This document shows positions 50,989 to 60,813 of a stretch of 64,000 nt of DNA, in pieces. Below the pieces are notes generated by a model, which did not search any database, had not been told where the DNA came from, and saw nothing but the letters and a program-made list of their open reading frames with translations. Numbering within the stretch: position 1 is the first letter of the stretch; the number at the start of each line of letters is the position of its first letter. This DNA is from Mycetohabitans sp. B8 (GTDB lineage Bacteria; Pseudomonadota; Gammaproteobacteria; Burkholderiales; Burkholderiaceae), in NCBI RefSeq assembly GCF_021991875.1, contig NZ_JAHLKR010000019.1, positions 1-64,000 of the forward strand. The letters run 5' to 3'. Position numbers and translations under genes: made by a program.

Positions 50989-52764
50989 TCAGAAGGTCCG
51001 CGGCTTTGGCGGGACCGAATCGACCGTCAACGGCTTCATGTGGACCGGCTTGTAGTCCAGACGGTCGCCTTCGCTGAACCACAGCGTATGGCGCAGCCAG
51101 TTTTCATCGTCGCGGTGCTCATAGTCGCTCTGCGCGTGCGCACCCCGGCTTTCCTTGCGCGCTTCGGCCGACACCATCGTCGCACGAGCGACTTCGGTCA
51201 GGTTGGCCAACTCGAGCGCCTCGACGCGCGCCGTATTGAACACTTTCGACTTGTCCTTCAAATGCACGTCGCCAGCGCGCGCGCACACTTCGCGGATCTT
51301 CACAACACCTTCGGCAAGCAGCTTGGATGTGCGGAACACACCCGCATGCGCCTGCATCGTCTTGCGGATGTCCGCCGCCACCGCCTGCGTGTACTCGCCC
51401 GACGTGGACGCATCGAGCTTGGCCAGCCGCGACAACGCAAAATCGGCCGCATCGGCCGGCAGCGGCTTGTGCTCCTTCACGTCTTTCACGTGCTTGATGA
51501 TGTGGTTGCCAGCCGCGCGGCCGAACACCACAAGGTCCAGCAACGAGTTCGTGCCGAGCCGGTTCGCGCCATGGACCGATACGCACGAGCATTCGCCGAC
51601 CGCATAGAAGCCGTTGACCGGCTCCTTGTGGCCTTTCGGCGTGCCGACGACCTGGCCATGAATATTCGTCGGGATGCCGCCCATCTGGTAATGGATCGTC
51701 GGCACCACCGGAATCGGCTCCTTGATCGCATCGACGTTCGCGAACTTCAGCGCGATCTCGCGAATCGACGGCAGGCGCTTCATGATCGTTTCCGCGCCGA
51801 TGTGCGACAGGTCCAGCAGCACGTAGTCCTTGTTCGGACCACAGCCGCGCCCTTCCTTAATTTCCTGATCCATCGAGCGCGACACAAAATCGCGAGGCGC
51901 CAAATCCTTCAGCGTCGGCGCGTAGCGCTCCATGAAGCGCTCACCGTTCGCGTTGCGCAGGATGCCGCCTTCGCCGCGCACCCCTTCGGTGATCAACACG
52001 CCGGCGCCCGCAACGCCGGTCGGGTGGAACTGCCAGAACTCCATGTCCTGCAGCGCGATGCCAGCACGGGCGGCCATCCCGAGACCGTCGCCGGTATTGA
52101 TGAACGCGTTCGTCGACGCATTGAAGATGCGCCCGGCCCCACCGGTCGCGAACAGCGTACACTTGCCCTCGAGAATGTAGACGTCACCGGTTTCCATCTC
52201 GAGCGCGGTTACGCCGAGCACGTCGCCTTCGGCGTCGCGGATCAAATCCAATGCCATCCATTCGACGAAGAAGTGCGTCTTGGCCTGCACATTCTGTTGG
52301 TACAACGTATGCAGCAGCGCGTGGCCGGTGCGGTCCGCGGCCGCGCAAGCGCGTTGCACCGGTTTCTCGCCATAGTTCGCGGTATGGCCGCCGAATGGGC
52401 GCTGATAGATCGTGCCGTCAGGATTGCGGTCAAACGGCATGCCGAAGTGCTCAAGCTCATAGACCGCGTTCGTCGCCTCGCGGCACATGAACTCAATCGC
52501 GTCCTGGTCGCCAAGCCAGTCCGAGCCCTTGATCGTGTCATAGAAGTGATAGTGCCAGTTGTCCTCGCTCATGTTGCCAAGCGATGCGCCGATGCCCCCT
52601 TGCGCGGCCACCGTGTGCGAGCGGGTCGGGAACACCTTGGAGAGCACGGCGACCGACAGGCCGGCCTTCGCCAGTTGCAGCGACGCACGCATCCCGGAGC
52701 CGCCAGCGCCGACAATCACTACGTCGAACTTGCGACGCGGCAGCGAATTTTTGATTGCAACCAT
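50989..52764 (-). CDS. sdhA: Succinate dehydrogenase flavoprotein subunit
   Basis: 591 residues. The FAD site is FDVVIVGAGGSGMRASLQLA, and SHTVAAQGGIGASLGN carries the His that binds FAD covalently. HPTGVAGAGVLITEGVRGEG holds the active site. The start MVAIKNSLPRRKF follows sdhD by four bases. Confidence 0.97.
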   Translation of the reverse strand: MVAIKNSLPRRKFDVVIVGAGGSGMRASLQLAKAGLSVAVLSKVFPTRSHTVAAQGGIGASLGNMSEDNWHYHFYDTIKGSDWLGDQDAIEFMCREATNAVYELEHFGMPFDRNPDGTIYQRPFGGHTANYGEKPVQRACAAADRTGHALLHTLYQQNVQAKTHFFVEWMALDLIRDAEGDVLGVTALEMETGDVYILEGKCTLFATGGAGRIFNASTNAFINTGDGLGMAARAGIALQDMEFWQFHPTGVAGAGVLITEGVRGEGGILRNANGERFMERYAPTLKDLAPRDFVSRSMDQEIKEGRGCGPNKDYVLLDLSHIGAETIMKRLPSIREIALKFANVDAIKEPIPVVPTIHYQMGGIPTNIHGQVVGTPKGHKEPVNGFYAVGECSCVSVHGANRLGTNSLLDLVVFGRAAGNHIIKHVKDVKEHKPLPADAADFALSRLAKLDASTSGEYTQAVAADIRKTMQAHAGVFRTSKLLAEGVVKIREVCARAGDVHLKDKSKVFNTARVEALELANLTEVARATMVSAEARKESRGAHAQSDYEHRDDENWLRHTLWFSEGDRLDYKPVHMKPLTVDSVPPKPRTF

Positions 52765-52768
52765 GCTT

Positions 52769-53137
52769 TTAAACTCTCCACAGAATCTGTGCGGCGTAGC
52801 CCGCGCACGCGACAAGCCAGACAATCGTCAGCACCTGCAGCACGAGCCGCACGCCGACCGGCTTCACGTAGTCCATCCAGATGTCGCGCATACCGACCCA
52901 GGCGTGGTAGAAGAGCGCGAGCAGCGTGACGAACGTCGCGAGTTTCATCCATTGAATCGAGAAGATCGCCGCCCAGCCATCATACGAAAAGTTGCCAGCC
53001 GAGAAGAACCAGACGAGCAGGATGACCGTGTAGATCGCCATGATCGCCGCGCTCGCGCGTTGCGCGATCCAGTCGCGCAGCCCATAGCGAGCGCCGACGA
53101 CCAGGCGCTTCGAACCAATGCGGTGATTCGCTGCCAT
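52769..53137 (-). CDS. sdhD: Succinate dehydrogenase membrane anchor subunit
   Basis: 122 residues with three membrane helices (~30-48, ~62-80, ~95-118). The haem-ligand His is probably in FYHAWVGMRDIWMDYV. It starts directly after the sdhC stop. Confidence 0.93.
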   Translation of the reverse strand: MAANHRIGSKRLVVGARYGLRDWIAQRASAAIMAIYTVILLVWFFSAGNFSYDGWAAIFSIQWMKLATFVTLLALFYHAWVGMRDIWMDYVKPVGVRLVLQVLTIVWLVACAGYAAQILWRV

Positions 53138-53548
53138 TTAAAAGACTCCAAACAGTTTGAGCGCGACGGCGATCGTGAGCACCGACGACACCGCGAACAC
53201 AACGATCGACGTTTGCTTGCCGCCCTGCTTCGTGACCGCATAATGCGTGTCCAGCAGCAAGTGGCGCAGACCGGCGCAGAAGTGGAACAGATACGCCCAC
53301 GACAGCACGAGCACGATCAGTTTGACCAGCGGAGATGAAAAGAAGGCTTTCAGGGACGCAAAGCTGAGCTCCGAAGTCAGGCTCTGCTCAAGCAGGTACA
53401 GCGAGAAAGGCAGCAGCAGGAACAGCAGCGCACCGCTAACGCGATGCAGGATGGACACACGGCCCGCGAGCGGTAGCCGGTATGTCAGTATCTGGCCGAT
53501 ACTGATGTTCCGGTACTCCGGTCTTGGTTTTTTTACGGCTTCAGCCAT
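53138..53548 (-). CDS. sdhC: Succinate dehydrogenase cytochrome b556 subunit
   Basis: 136 residues with three membrane helices. ILHRVSGALLFLLLPFSLYL and HFCAGLRHLLLDTHY carry the conserved Ser/Arg quinone site and haem-ligand His. MAEAVKKPRPEYRN was chosen as start; the longer frame is GC-rich spacer. Confidence 0.94.
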   Translation of the reverse strand: MAEAVKKPRPEYRNISIGQILTYRLPLAGRVSILHRVSGALLFLLLPFSLYLLEQSLTSELSFASLKAFFSSPLVKLIVLVLSWAYLFHFCAGLRHLLLDTHYAVTKQGGKQTSIVVFAVSSVLTIAVALKLFGVF

Positions 53549-53751
53549 TGCTAGACCCCAAGTTGAGACATCAACCTGTAATTTTAACGCCTTTTCTTTT
53601 CGCGATGCATTGCAGCAATGTTGCGTCTGTGTGCTTCTAGGCGCCAGCGTTGCAAGTTTGTCTTGCCACCTGCGCAACAGTAGGCGTTGCGCGACGCACG
53701 CGGCGTGCGCCCAGACCGGGCGGCCGCGCGTCGGCGCCATCGTCTTTTTCG

Positions 53752-54540
53752 TCAGCTCAAATCGTTTTGGTAATAGTATCCAGCCGTCACGTACCAGCCT
53801 CGCCGCACCTCGACCGGTCGATCACCATACGTGTACGACACGCGATCGACCGACAGCAGCGGATCACCGGGCGCGACGCCCAACAGCGCGGCCACCGCCG
53901 CGTCGGCGGCCACCGCGCGGATCTTCTCGGATGCGCGGATCATCCGCGTGCAGAACTCCGTCTCGAACATCGCATACAGCGGCCCCTTGTACTCGGACAG
54001 CCGCTCTAGCGTGAGCCCGCGAAACATCGCACCGGGCAGCCAGATCTCGTCGAGCACCGTCGGCTTGGCCTCGAATTCGAGCACGCGCTTAACCAACACC
54101 ACCGGGTCCGCGGGCTTGAGCTCCAACTGCCGTGCGATCTCGGCCGGCGCGCGCAAGCGCCGTACCTCCAGCAGGCGGCTTTCGTGCGGCTGCAACTCGC
54201 CCTGGTCGGGCAGCAGCCGCAGGAACCGGAACTGCACGCGGTCCTCGTTGTGGGTCGCCACGAACGTGCCCTTACCCTGGCGGCGCACAAGCAGGTTGCC
54301 AGCGGCCAACTCGTCGATCGCCTTGCGCACGGTGCCCTGGCTGACCTTATAGCGCGCGGCCAACTCCACCTCGCTCGGGATCATCTCGCCCGGCTTCCAC
54401 TCGCCCGACTCCAGGCTCTGCGTGATCAGCGCCTTGATCTGTTGATAAAGCGGGCTAAACATGGGCGACGGCGCACCCGTGGCCGGGCCGCACTCGGTGC
54501 CGTCCGTCGTATTGCCCAAGCTCGCGTGGATCGAATTCAT
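53752..54540 (-). CDS. GntR/HutC-family regulator of TCA genes
   Basis: 262 residues. An N-terminal winged helix (SPLYQQIKALITQSLESGEW to VSQGTVRKAIDELAAGNLLV) and the GKGTFVA wing, then a C-terminal UTRA ligand domain (~100-262, ending RGWYVTAGYYYQNDLS). It stands upstream of sdhCDAB on the same strand and faces mdh. A perfect palindrome lies 58 bp upstream. The likely role is control of sdh and mdh in response to a metabolite; the ligand is unknown. Confidence 0.9.
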   Translation of the reverse strand: MNSIHASLGNTTDGTECGPATGAPSPMFSPLYQQIKALITQSLESGEWKPGEMIPSEVELAARYKVSQGTVRKAIDELAAGNLLVRRQGKGTFVATHNEDRVQFRFLRLLPDQGELQPHESRLLEVRRLRAPAEIARQLELKPADPVVLVKRVLEFEAKPTVLDEIWLPGAMFRGLTLERLSEYKGPLYAMFETEFCTRMIRASEKIRAVAADAAVAALLGVAPGDPLLSVDRVSYTYGDRPVEVRRGWYVTAGYYYQNDLS

Positions 54541-54598
54541 GGCGCTATTTCATCATGAAGGTCGCCGCACCGTCCATCTTTTTTCGCCCTATTCATCT

Positions 54599-54612
54599 GT
54601 CTTATATAAGAC
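54599..54612. promoter_or_regulatory. Palindromic operator between the regulator and mdh
   Basis: GTCTTATATAAGAC, a perfect 14-bp palindrome, 11 bp upstream of the predicted mdh -35 and close to the regulator's own promoter area. It is a good candidate binding site for the adjacent GntR protein. Confidence 0.6.
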
Positions 54613-54623
54613 ATAAGATACGG

Positions 54624-54652
54624 TTGACTTTACCCTCTTCGGCTCCTAAACT
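54624..54652 (+). promoter_or_regulatory. Predicted mdh promoter
   Basis: -35 TTGACT (54624-54629), a 17-base spacer, -10 TAAACT (54647-54652). Transcription would start near 54659, leaving a leader of about 280 bases. Confidence 0.55.
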
Positions 54653-54822
54653 GCATTGCTGTGCAATGCGTCGCAGCGTTGCAATGCTTCGTGGCGTATC
54701 GCGCGTCGATCAAGCGCGATACGCCATCGCAATACGGAACGACCGAAATTTACCGGCACGCCCCGTTTAGCCGCGTGCGCGAGCACCGCATTCCAGCAAG
54801 TAGCTCGTGCACGCGGCTAAAC
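54653..54822 (+). promoter_or_regulatory. Highly structured mdh leader: three hairpins
   Basis: Hairpin 1: GCATTGC / GCAATGC (54653-54669). Hairpin 2: 13-bp stem TGGCGTATCGCGC / GCGCGATACGCCA (54692-54726). Hairpin 3: 20-bp stem with one G-U pair, left arm 54765-54784 (starts GTTTAGCCGCG), right arm 54803-54822, 18-base loop. None is followed by a T-run. They may be leader regulatory structures, a small RNA, or remnants of a palindromic element. Confidence 0.5.
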
Positions 54823-54941
54823 GAGACCGCGCTTCACCGACGCACGACAAACGTCAGCCCGAGCCTGCTGCAAAGAGCCACGCGGCGCGCTTAAAATGGC
54901 GTTCTTTGTTGCGTTCAACGTCTCGTCCTGGAGATTTATCA

Positions 54942-55925
54942 ATGGCTAAGCCCGCTCAGCGCGTTGCCGTCACCGGCGCCGCAGGTCAAATTGGTTACTC
55001 GCTGCTATTTCGCATCGCCAATGGCGACCTACTCGGCAAGGACCAACCTGTTATCCTGCAACTGCTCGACCTGCCGCAGGCGCAAGCCGCCGTCAAGGGC
55101 GTGGTGATGGAGCTTGAGGACTGCGCTTTCCCGCTGCTGTCCGGCGTGGTCGTCACGGATGATCCGAAAGTTGCATTCAAGGATGCCGACATTGCGCTGC
55201 TGGTCGGCGCCCGCCCCCGCTCCAAGGGCATGGAGCGCAAGGACCTGCTGTCGGCCAACGCCGAAATCTTCACGGTGCAGGGCCGCGCGCTCAATGAGGT
55301 CGCCAGCCGCGACGTGAAGGTGCTGGTGGTCGGCAACCCGGCCAACACCAACGCCTATATTGCGATGAAGTCGGCACCGGACCTGCCCAAGAAGAATTTC
55401 ACCTCGATGCTGCGCCTGGACCACAACCGCGCGCTGTCGCAACTGGCCGCCAAGGCCGGCAAGCCGGTCGCCTCGATCGAGAAACTTGCAGTATGGGGCA
55501 ACCACTCGCCGACGATGTATCCGGATTTCCGCTTTGCGACGGCCCAGGGCCAGTCACTGACCCAACTGATCAACGACGACGAATGGAACCGCAACGTGTT
55601 CATCCCGACGGTGGCCAAGCGTGGCGCGGCGATCATCGAGGCTCGCGGGCTGTCGTCGGCCGCGTCTGCGGCTAATGCGGCAATCGATCACGTGCACGAC
55701 TGGGTGCTCGGCTCCAACGGCAAGTGGGTCACGATGGGCGTGCCGTCCGACGGCTCGTACGGCATCCCGGAAGACATCATCTATGGCGTGCCGGTGATCA
55801 CCGAGAACGGCGAGTACAAGCGCGTCGAGGGTCTGGAGATCGATGCCTTCTCGCGTGAGAAGATGGACGCCACGCTCAACGAGTTGCTCGAGGAGCGTGA
55901 CGGCGTACAACACCTGCTTGGCTGA
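54942..55925 (+). CDS. mdh: Malate dehydrogenase
   Basis: 327 residues, preceded by GGAG at 8 bases. The NAD site [19 protein letters not shown] and the active-site [13 protein letters not shown] with the catalytic His mark the cytosolic-type malate dehydrogenase of beta-proteobacteria. Oxidises malate to oxaloacetate. First gene of the mdh to acnA series. Confidence 0.97.
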   Translation: MAKPAQRVAVTGAAGQIGYSLLFRIANGDLLGKDQPVILQLLDLPQAQAAVKGVVMELEDCAFPLLSGVVVTDDPKVAFKDADIALLVGARPRSKGMERKDLLSANAEIFTVQGRALNEVASRDVKVLVVGNPANTNAYIAMKSAPDLPKKNFTSMLRLDHNRALSQLAAKAGKPVASIEKLAVWGNHSPTMYPDFRFATAQGQSLTQLINDDEWNRNVFIPTVAKRGAAIIEARGLSSAASAANAAIDHVHDWVLGSNGKWVTMGVPSDGSYGIPEDIIYGVPVITENGEYKRVEGLEIDAFSREKMDATLNELLEERDGVQHLLG

Positions 55926-55950
55926 GCCCGGCACGCGCTTCACGCCGACG

Positions 55951-57027
55951 ATGCATGCGTTGACGCCTGCCGATGTCCTGTTCGACGACGAAGCGCCGCC
56001 TGCGCTGCTGCCCGCGTGCGATCACTACGCGGGCAGCGAGAAGCTGATGCGCAAGTCGCTCGAGCTGCAGCAGCAGCTCGGGCCGGTGTTCGACATCACG
56101 CTCGATTGCGAGGACGGCGCACAGGTCGGGCGCGAAGCCGAGCACGCGGCGCGGGTCGCCTCGCTACTGCACGGCGAAGACAACCGCTTTGGTCGCGTCG
56201 GCGTGCGCATCCACGCGTACGATCATCCGCATTGGCGCGACGACGTGCGCATCGTGCTGCATGCGCCACGGCGCCCGCCCGCCTACATCATGTTGCCGAA
56301 GGTGCGTGGGCTACACGAGGCGGCCGAGCAGTGCGCCTTCATTGACGCGGTGCGCCGCGAGGCGGGTCTGCACGCCCCCATCCCGGTTCATTTGCTCATC
56401 GAGACGCATGCCGCGCTCGATTCGGTATTTTCGCTGGCCGCGCTGCCAGCCGTGCAATCGCTGTCGTTCGGCCTGATGGATTTCGTCTCCGCTCATCACG
56501 GCGCGATTCCTGACGCCGCAATGCGCTCGCCGGGGCAATTCGACCATCCGCTGGTGCGCCGCGCCAAGCTCGAGATCGCCGCGGCCTGCCATGCGCACGG
56601 CAAGGTGCCGTCGCACAATGTGACGACCGACGTGCGCGACGCGCAACGCGTCGCGCACGATGCCGCGCGGGCCCGCGACGAGTTCGGCTACACACGGATG
56701 TGGAGCATCCATCCGGCGCAAATCGCGCCGATCGTCGCCGCCTTCGCCCCGCGCGACGACGAATTGGCGCTTGCCACCGACATCCTGCTTGCCGCACAGC
56801 ACGCGCAATGGGGACCCATTCGCCACCGCGACACGCTGCACGATCGTGCGAGCTACCGCTACTACTGGTGCGTGCTACGCCGTGCGCAAGCGGCCGGTCG
56901 GCCACTTGCGCGCGACGTCGCCGCCTGGTTCACGCCTGCTGGGAACACCGAGTCGAACGCCGCCGCGGCGAATCGCGCCGCAACGACAAACCCCATATCA
57001 GTTTCATTGTTAAATAGGCGAGAATAG
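55951..57027 (+). CDS. CitE-like lyase (HpcH/HpaI aldolase family)
   Basis: 358 residues. FDITLDCEDGAQVGREAEHA is the CitE-type acidic metal site, HLLIETHAALDSVFSLA and LSFGLMDFVSAHHGAIPD follow as in citrate-lyase beta and malyl-CoA-lyase-like proteins. No citrate lyase alpha or gamma genes are near, so it is probably a stand-alone CoA-ester lyase or thioesterase; the substrate is unknown. It starts 25 bp after mdh. The last ~25 residues (Asn/Ala-rich) look unlike the family. Confidence 0.85.
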   Translation: MHALTPADVLFDDEAPPALLPACDHYAGSEKLMRKSLELQQQLGPVFDITLDCEDGAQVGREAEHAARVASLLHGEDNRFGRVGVRIHAYDHPHWRDDVRIVLHAPRRPPAYIMLPKVRGLHEAAEQCAFIDAVRREAGLHAPIPVHLLIETHAALDSVFSLAALPAVQSLSFGLMDFVSAHHGAIPDAAMRSPGQFDHPLVRRAKLEIAAACHAHGKVPSHNVTTDVRDAQRVAHDAARARDEFGYTRMWSIHPAQIAPIVAAFAPRDDELALATDILLAAQHAQWGPIRHRDTLHDRASYRYYWCVLRRAQAAGRPLARDVAAWFTPAGNTESNAAAANRAATTNPISVSLLNRRE

Positions 57028-57093
57028 CGTCCGCCCAACAACACGCGCCGCCCGCGCGTCCGGTGCACGCCCCTTTTCAAGGTATTGATACAG

Positions 57094-57630
57094 ATGAAGA
57101 CACTCGCTATCGCTGCCGCCATCGGCGTGCTCTCCGCCACGCTGTTCGTGACTGCCGATGCGTGCGCCGCGACGGCTGCCGCAACCGGTGCGAGTTCCGC
57201 GTCCGCCCAATCCGGCACAAAGAAACCCGAGCCGAGCCATCGACTGTTTAAGAAGCGCGTCACCAAGAAGGCCGCCGCGAAAACGATAGCCGATCCGGTG
57301 CCGGAAGGTGCGACGAAATGGCGTTGCGCGGAAAACAGCCAGTTTTTCCTGAGTGGCGATATGAAACGCGACCAGGTTGTCACCGTGCATTGGGCAGGCA
57401 AGAATTACAAACTGCCGCGCGAGCAGACGACCACTGGCGCCGATCGCTTCCACGACGCGGCGACGGGGTTGGATCTGATCGTGATCCCGGCCAAGGCGAT
57501 GCTGTTTTCTGACAAGAACAGCGCTCGACTGGCCGACGAATGCAAGACGCCCGAAATGGTCGCCGGCGCGCCGGCGCCGATCCAAACCGAGGCGCTCAAG
57601 CAGCGTCCGGGCCTGCTACAAGGTCACTGA
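57094..57630 (+). CDS. Exported protein with MliC-like domain
   Basis: 178 residues. Signal peptide 1-25 (LAIAAAIGVLSATLFVTADA, then CAA), a basic linker, and from ~75 an MliC-like domain: KWRCAENSQFFLSGDMKRDQ, the central VHWAGKNYKLPREQTTTGA and a late Cys in ADECKTP. MliC proteins inhibit C-type lysozyme. The ACAAT site could be a lipobox-like cleavage but lacks the usual Leu. The start was set at ATG 57094, not the TTG nine bases earlier. Confidence 0.75.
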   Translation: MKTLAIAAAIGVLSATLFVTADACAATAAATGASSASAQSGTKKPEPSHRLFKKRVTKKAAAKTIADPVPEGATKWRCAENSQFFLSGDMKRDQVVTVHWAGKNYKLPREQTTTGADRFHDAATGLDLIVIPAKAMLFSDKNSARLADECKTPEMVAGAPAPIQTEALKQRPGLLQGH

Positions 57631-57660
57631 GCCACGCCGGGCAGTACACTAGAGCGCCCC

Positions 57661-57918
57661 ATGTCTGCGCCGATCTCGAACGTGCGACCTGAATCGGATT
57701 CCGTGCGGGTCAACATCGTCGACTACGTGCAGCACGACCGCGTCAACAGCGCGCTCGCGCTGGAAACGGCGCGCTACTGCCTGCTCGACAAGTTCCGCGC
57801 GAATCTTACGCGGCGCTTCGCCGACAAGCAGCGCAACGCCATTGTCGACGTCTCGTTGGACCCGGCCCGCCTCGAGGCGACGCCCGCCAACGAGCATGTC
57901 GATTTGTACGTGATTTGA
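57661..57918 (+). pseudogene. prpD: prpD remnant: ends fused after a large in-frame deletion
   Basis: 85 codons. Residues 1-43 (MSAPISNVRPESD, ending ALETARYCLLD) match the start of 2-methylcitrate dehydratase PrpD, and residues 44-85 (KFRANLTRRFADKQ, ending HVDLYVI) match its very end. PrpD is about 480 residues, so some 400, including the whole catalytic core, are gone, with the junction near 57789. The frame is kept, but no activity is possible. Full-length PrpD next to acnA is, as I recall, the Burkholderia arrangement. Confidence 0.8.
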
Positions 57919-57952
57919 CTGAACCCACGCGTATCAACCCAAGGGAAACACC

Positions 57953-60667
57953 ATGGCCCACAATCTCCACAAAACGCTCAAGGAATTCGACAGCGGCTCA
58001 GGCAAGGGTAAGTACTACTCGTTGCCGCAGCTCGGCAAGGCCCTCGGTATCAAGATCGACCGCCTGCCCGTGTCGATTCGTATCGTGCTCGAATCCGTGC
58101 TGCGCAATTACGATGGCAAGAAGATCAGTGACGAGCACGTCGAGCAGTTGGCGAAGTGGCAGCCCAACGCCGCACGCACCGACGAGATCCCGTTTGTCGT
58201 GTCGCGCGTCGTGTTGCAGGACTTTACCGGCGTGCCGCTGCTGGCCGACATCGCGGCAATGCGCGGCGTCGCGCAGCGCGCCGGCAAGAATCCGAAGCGC
58301 ATCGAGCCGTTAGTGCCGGTCGACCTGGTCGTGGACCATTCGGTACAGATCGACTACTTCCGGCAGAAGGATGCGCTGGACTTGAACATGAAGCTGGAGT
58401 TCGAGCGCAATAAAGAGCGCTACCAGTTCATGAAATGGGGGATGCAGGCATTCGATACGTTCAAGGTCGTGCCACCGGGCGTGGGCATCGTGCACCAGGT
58501 GAACCTGGAATACCTGGCGCGTGGCATGCACAAGAAGAGCGTGGACGGCGACACGGTTTATTACCCCGACACGCTGGTGGGCACCGACAGCCATACGACG
58601 ATGATCAACGGCATCGGCGTGGTCGGCTGGGGCGTCGGTGGCATCGAGGCTGAGGCGGGCATGCTCGGCCAGCCAGTGTATTTCCTGACGCCTGACGTGG
58701 TCGGCGTCGAACTCAAGGGTCGGCTGCGCGAAGGCGTCACCGCGACGGACCTGGTGTTGACGATCACCGAGATGCTGCGCAAGGAGAAGGTGGTCGGCAA
58801 GTTCGTCGAATTCTTTGGCGAAGGTACCGCGTCGCTGACGCTGCCGGACCGCGCCACGATCGGTAACATGGCGCCGGAATATGGCGCGACGATGGGCTTC
58901 TTCCCGGTTGACGACAAGACGATCGACTACTTCAAGGGCACGGGCCGCACGAACGAAGAAATTGCCGCGTTCGAGAACTACTTCAAGGCGCAAGGTCTGT
59001 ATGGCATCCCGGGCGCCGGCCAAATCGACTACACGAAGACGCTGACGTTAGACCTGAGTACGGTCGCGCCGTCGCTTGCCGGTCCGAAGCGCCCGCAGGA
59101 CCGGATCGAGATCGGCAACGTGAAGAGCACGTTCGCCGACCTGTTCTCGCTGCCGGTCGCGCAAAACGGCTTCGCGAAGCAGGCCGGCGACCTAAGCAAA
59201 ATATACAAGACCACCGATGGCGTTGAGTTAAAGAACGGCGACGTGCTGATCGCCGCGATCACCTCGTGCACAAACACATCGAACCCGAGCGTGCTGATCG
59301 CCGCCGGCCTGCTCGCGAAGAAGGCCGTTGACGCGGGCCTCACAGTGGCCCCGCACATCAAGACGTCACTCGCGCCGGGATCGCGGATCGTCACGGAATA
59401 CCTGAGAGCCACCGGCCTGCTGCCCTACCTGGAGAAGCTCGGCTTCACGGTCGCGGCGTATGGCTGCACGACTTGTATCGGCAACGCCGGTGACTTGACC
59501 CCGCCGCTCAACGATGCAATCGTCAAGCATGACGTGGTCGCCGCCGCGGTGCTATCGGGCAACCGTAACTTCGAAGCACGGATCCACCCGAACATCCGCG
59601 CGAACTTCCTCGCCTCGCCACCGCTGGTAGTCGCGTACGCGATCGCGGGCACGATCACACGCGATCTGATGACCGAGCCGGTCGGCAAGGGCAAGGGCGG
59701 CCGCGACATCTACCTGGGCGACATCTGGCCGTCCAGCGATGAAGTCAACCAGCTGCTCAAGTACGCGTTGGACGCAAAGAAGTTCAAGCAGAACTACTCG
59801 CAGTTGACCAAGAAAGGCGACTTGTGGAGTCAGATCGAGGGCGCCGAAGGCCAGGTTTACGACTGGCCGCAGTCCACCTATATCGCCGAGCCGCCATTCT
59901 TCGGCGAGCACTTCTCGATGCAGCCGGCCCAATCGATCACGCCGGTCAAGAACGCCCGGGCACTGGGCATCTTCGGCGACTCGGTGACGACCGACCACAT
60001 CAGTCCGGCCGGATCGATCAAGGAAGACTCGCCGGCCGGCCGCTGGCTGAAGGAGAACGGCGTGCAGAAGGCTGACTTTAACAGCTACGGCTCGCGGCGC
60101 GGCAACCACGACGTGATGATGCGCGGCACGTTCGCCAATGTGCGGATCAAAAACTTGATGATTCCAGCCAAGCCGGACGGCTCACGGGTGGAAGGTGGCT
60201 TGACCATTCACCAGCCGAGCGGCGAACAGACGTCAATCTATGATGCCGCGATGAAGTACATCGCCGAAGGCACGCCGACCATTGTATTCGCCGGCGAAGA
60301 GTACGGCACCGGCTCGTCGCGTGACTGGGCGGCCAAGGGCACGTACCTGCTCGGCGTGAAGGCGGTCGTGGCGCGCAGCTTTGAGCGCATCCACCGCTCG
60401 AACCTGGTGGGCATGGGCGTGCTGCCGCTGCAGTTCATCAATGAGGACAGCGTGCAGTCGCTCGGCATCACCGGCGAGGAAAGTTACGACATTGAGGGCC
60501 TCACGGATGAGTTCAAACCGCAACAGGAAGTCACGCTGGTCATCCGCGGCAAAAACGGTGTGAAGAAGGTGCCGGTGCTGCTGCGCATCGACACGCCGAT
60601 CGAGGTCGACTACTACAAGCACGGCGGGATTCTGCCGTTCGTGCTGCGCCAGTTGCTGGCCGCATAA
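57953..60667 (+). CDS. acnA: Aconitate hydratase A
   Basis: 904 residues. Citrate to isocitrate via a 4Fe-4S cluster: Cys ligands in [19 protein letters not shown] and [33 protein letters not shown] and [14 protein letters not shown] (swivel domain) are AcnA features. A prpD remnant lies just upstream, so the gene now probably depends on read-through from mdh or on a promoter within the remnant. Confidence 0.97.
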   Translation: MAHNLHKTLKEFDSGSGKGKYYSLPQLGKALGIKIDRLPVSIRIVLESVLRNYDGKKISDEHVEQLAKWQPNAARTDEIPFVVSRVVLQDFTGVPLLADIAAMRGVAQRAGKNPKRIEPLVPVDLVVDHSVQIDYFRQKDALDLNMKLEFERNKERYQFMKWGMQAFDTFKVVPPGVGIVHQVNLEYLARGMHKKSVDGDTVYYPDTLVGTDSHTTMINGIGVVGWGVGGIEAEAGMLGQPVYFLTPDVVGVELKGRLREGVTATDLVLTITEMLRKEKVVGKFVEFFGEGTASLTLPDRATIGNMAPEYGATMGFFPVDDKTIDYFKGTGRTNEEIAAFENYFKAQGLYGIPGAGQIDYTKTLTLDLSTVAPSLAGPKRPQDRIEIGNVKSTFADLFSLPVAQNGFAKQAGDLSKIYKTTDGVELKNGDVLIAAITSCTNTSNPSVLIAAGLLAKKAVDAGLTVAPHIKTSLAPGSRIVTEYLRATGLLPYLEKLGFTVAAYGCTTCIGNAGDLTPPLNDAIVKHDVVAAAVLSGNRNFEARIHPNIRANFLASPPLVVAYAIAGTITRDLMTEPVGKGKGGRDIYLGDIWPSSDEVNQLLKYALDAKKFKQNYSQLTKKGDLWSQIEGAEGQVYDWPQSTYIAEPPFFGEHFSMQPAQSITPVKNARALGIFGDSVTTDHISPAGSIKEDSPAGRWLKENGVQKADFNSYGSRRGNHDVMMRGTFANVRIKNLMIPAKPDGSRVEGGLTIHQPSGEQTSIYDAAMKYIAEGTPTIVFAGEEYGTGSSRDWAAKGTYLLGVKAVVARSFERIHRSNLVGMGVLPLQFINEDSVQSLGITGEESYDIEGLTDEFKPQQEVTLVIRGKNGVKKVPVLLRIDTPIEVDYYKHGGILPFVLRQLLAA

Positions 60668-60684
60668 CGCACGCCGTTGCAGAC

Positions 60685-60714
60685 GCCGCACCGGACCTGC
60701 TGTACCGGTGCGGC
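60685..60714. terminator. Hairpin after acnA
   Basis: Perfect 10-bp stem GCCGCACCGG / CCGGTGCGGC, 17 bases beyond the acnA stop, without a T-run; the T-run terminator follows at 60724-60800. Confidence 0.4.
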
Positions 60715-60723
60715 AATGGAAAA

Positions 60724-60800
60724 GTCCGACGCCACTGCACCCCAAAGGTTGGATCGGCGTCCAACTTTTGGGGTGTAGTTCAACGGCGTCGGGCTTTTTT
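60724..60800. terminator. Intrinsic terminator with an IS-end palindrome in its loop
   Basis: Outer stem CCGACGCC (60726-60733) / GGCGTCGG (60785-60792), then TTTTTT (60795-60800); A-rich on the left, so it works in both directions for the convergent acnA and dehydrogenase genes. The 51-base loop is almost wholly the IS-derived palindrome. Confidence 0.7.
60734..60782. repeat. Solitary IS-end palindrome
   Basis: The arms begin CACCCCAAAGGTTGGA (60738-60753) and end TCCAACTTTTGGGGTG (60760-60775), one mismatch. Bases 60738-60782 match the right end of the IS at 20121-20165 except for one base (GGGTGTAG for GGGTGCAG). The outer TGA is missing on the left side. Confidence 0.8.
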
Positions 60801-60813
60801 GACTTCGCGCGCG

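Noticed and set aside
51040-52929. 629-codon plus-strand frame opposite sdhA
   Set aside because: A GC-rich shadow of sdhA; composition is Arg/His-rich and family-less.
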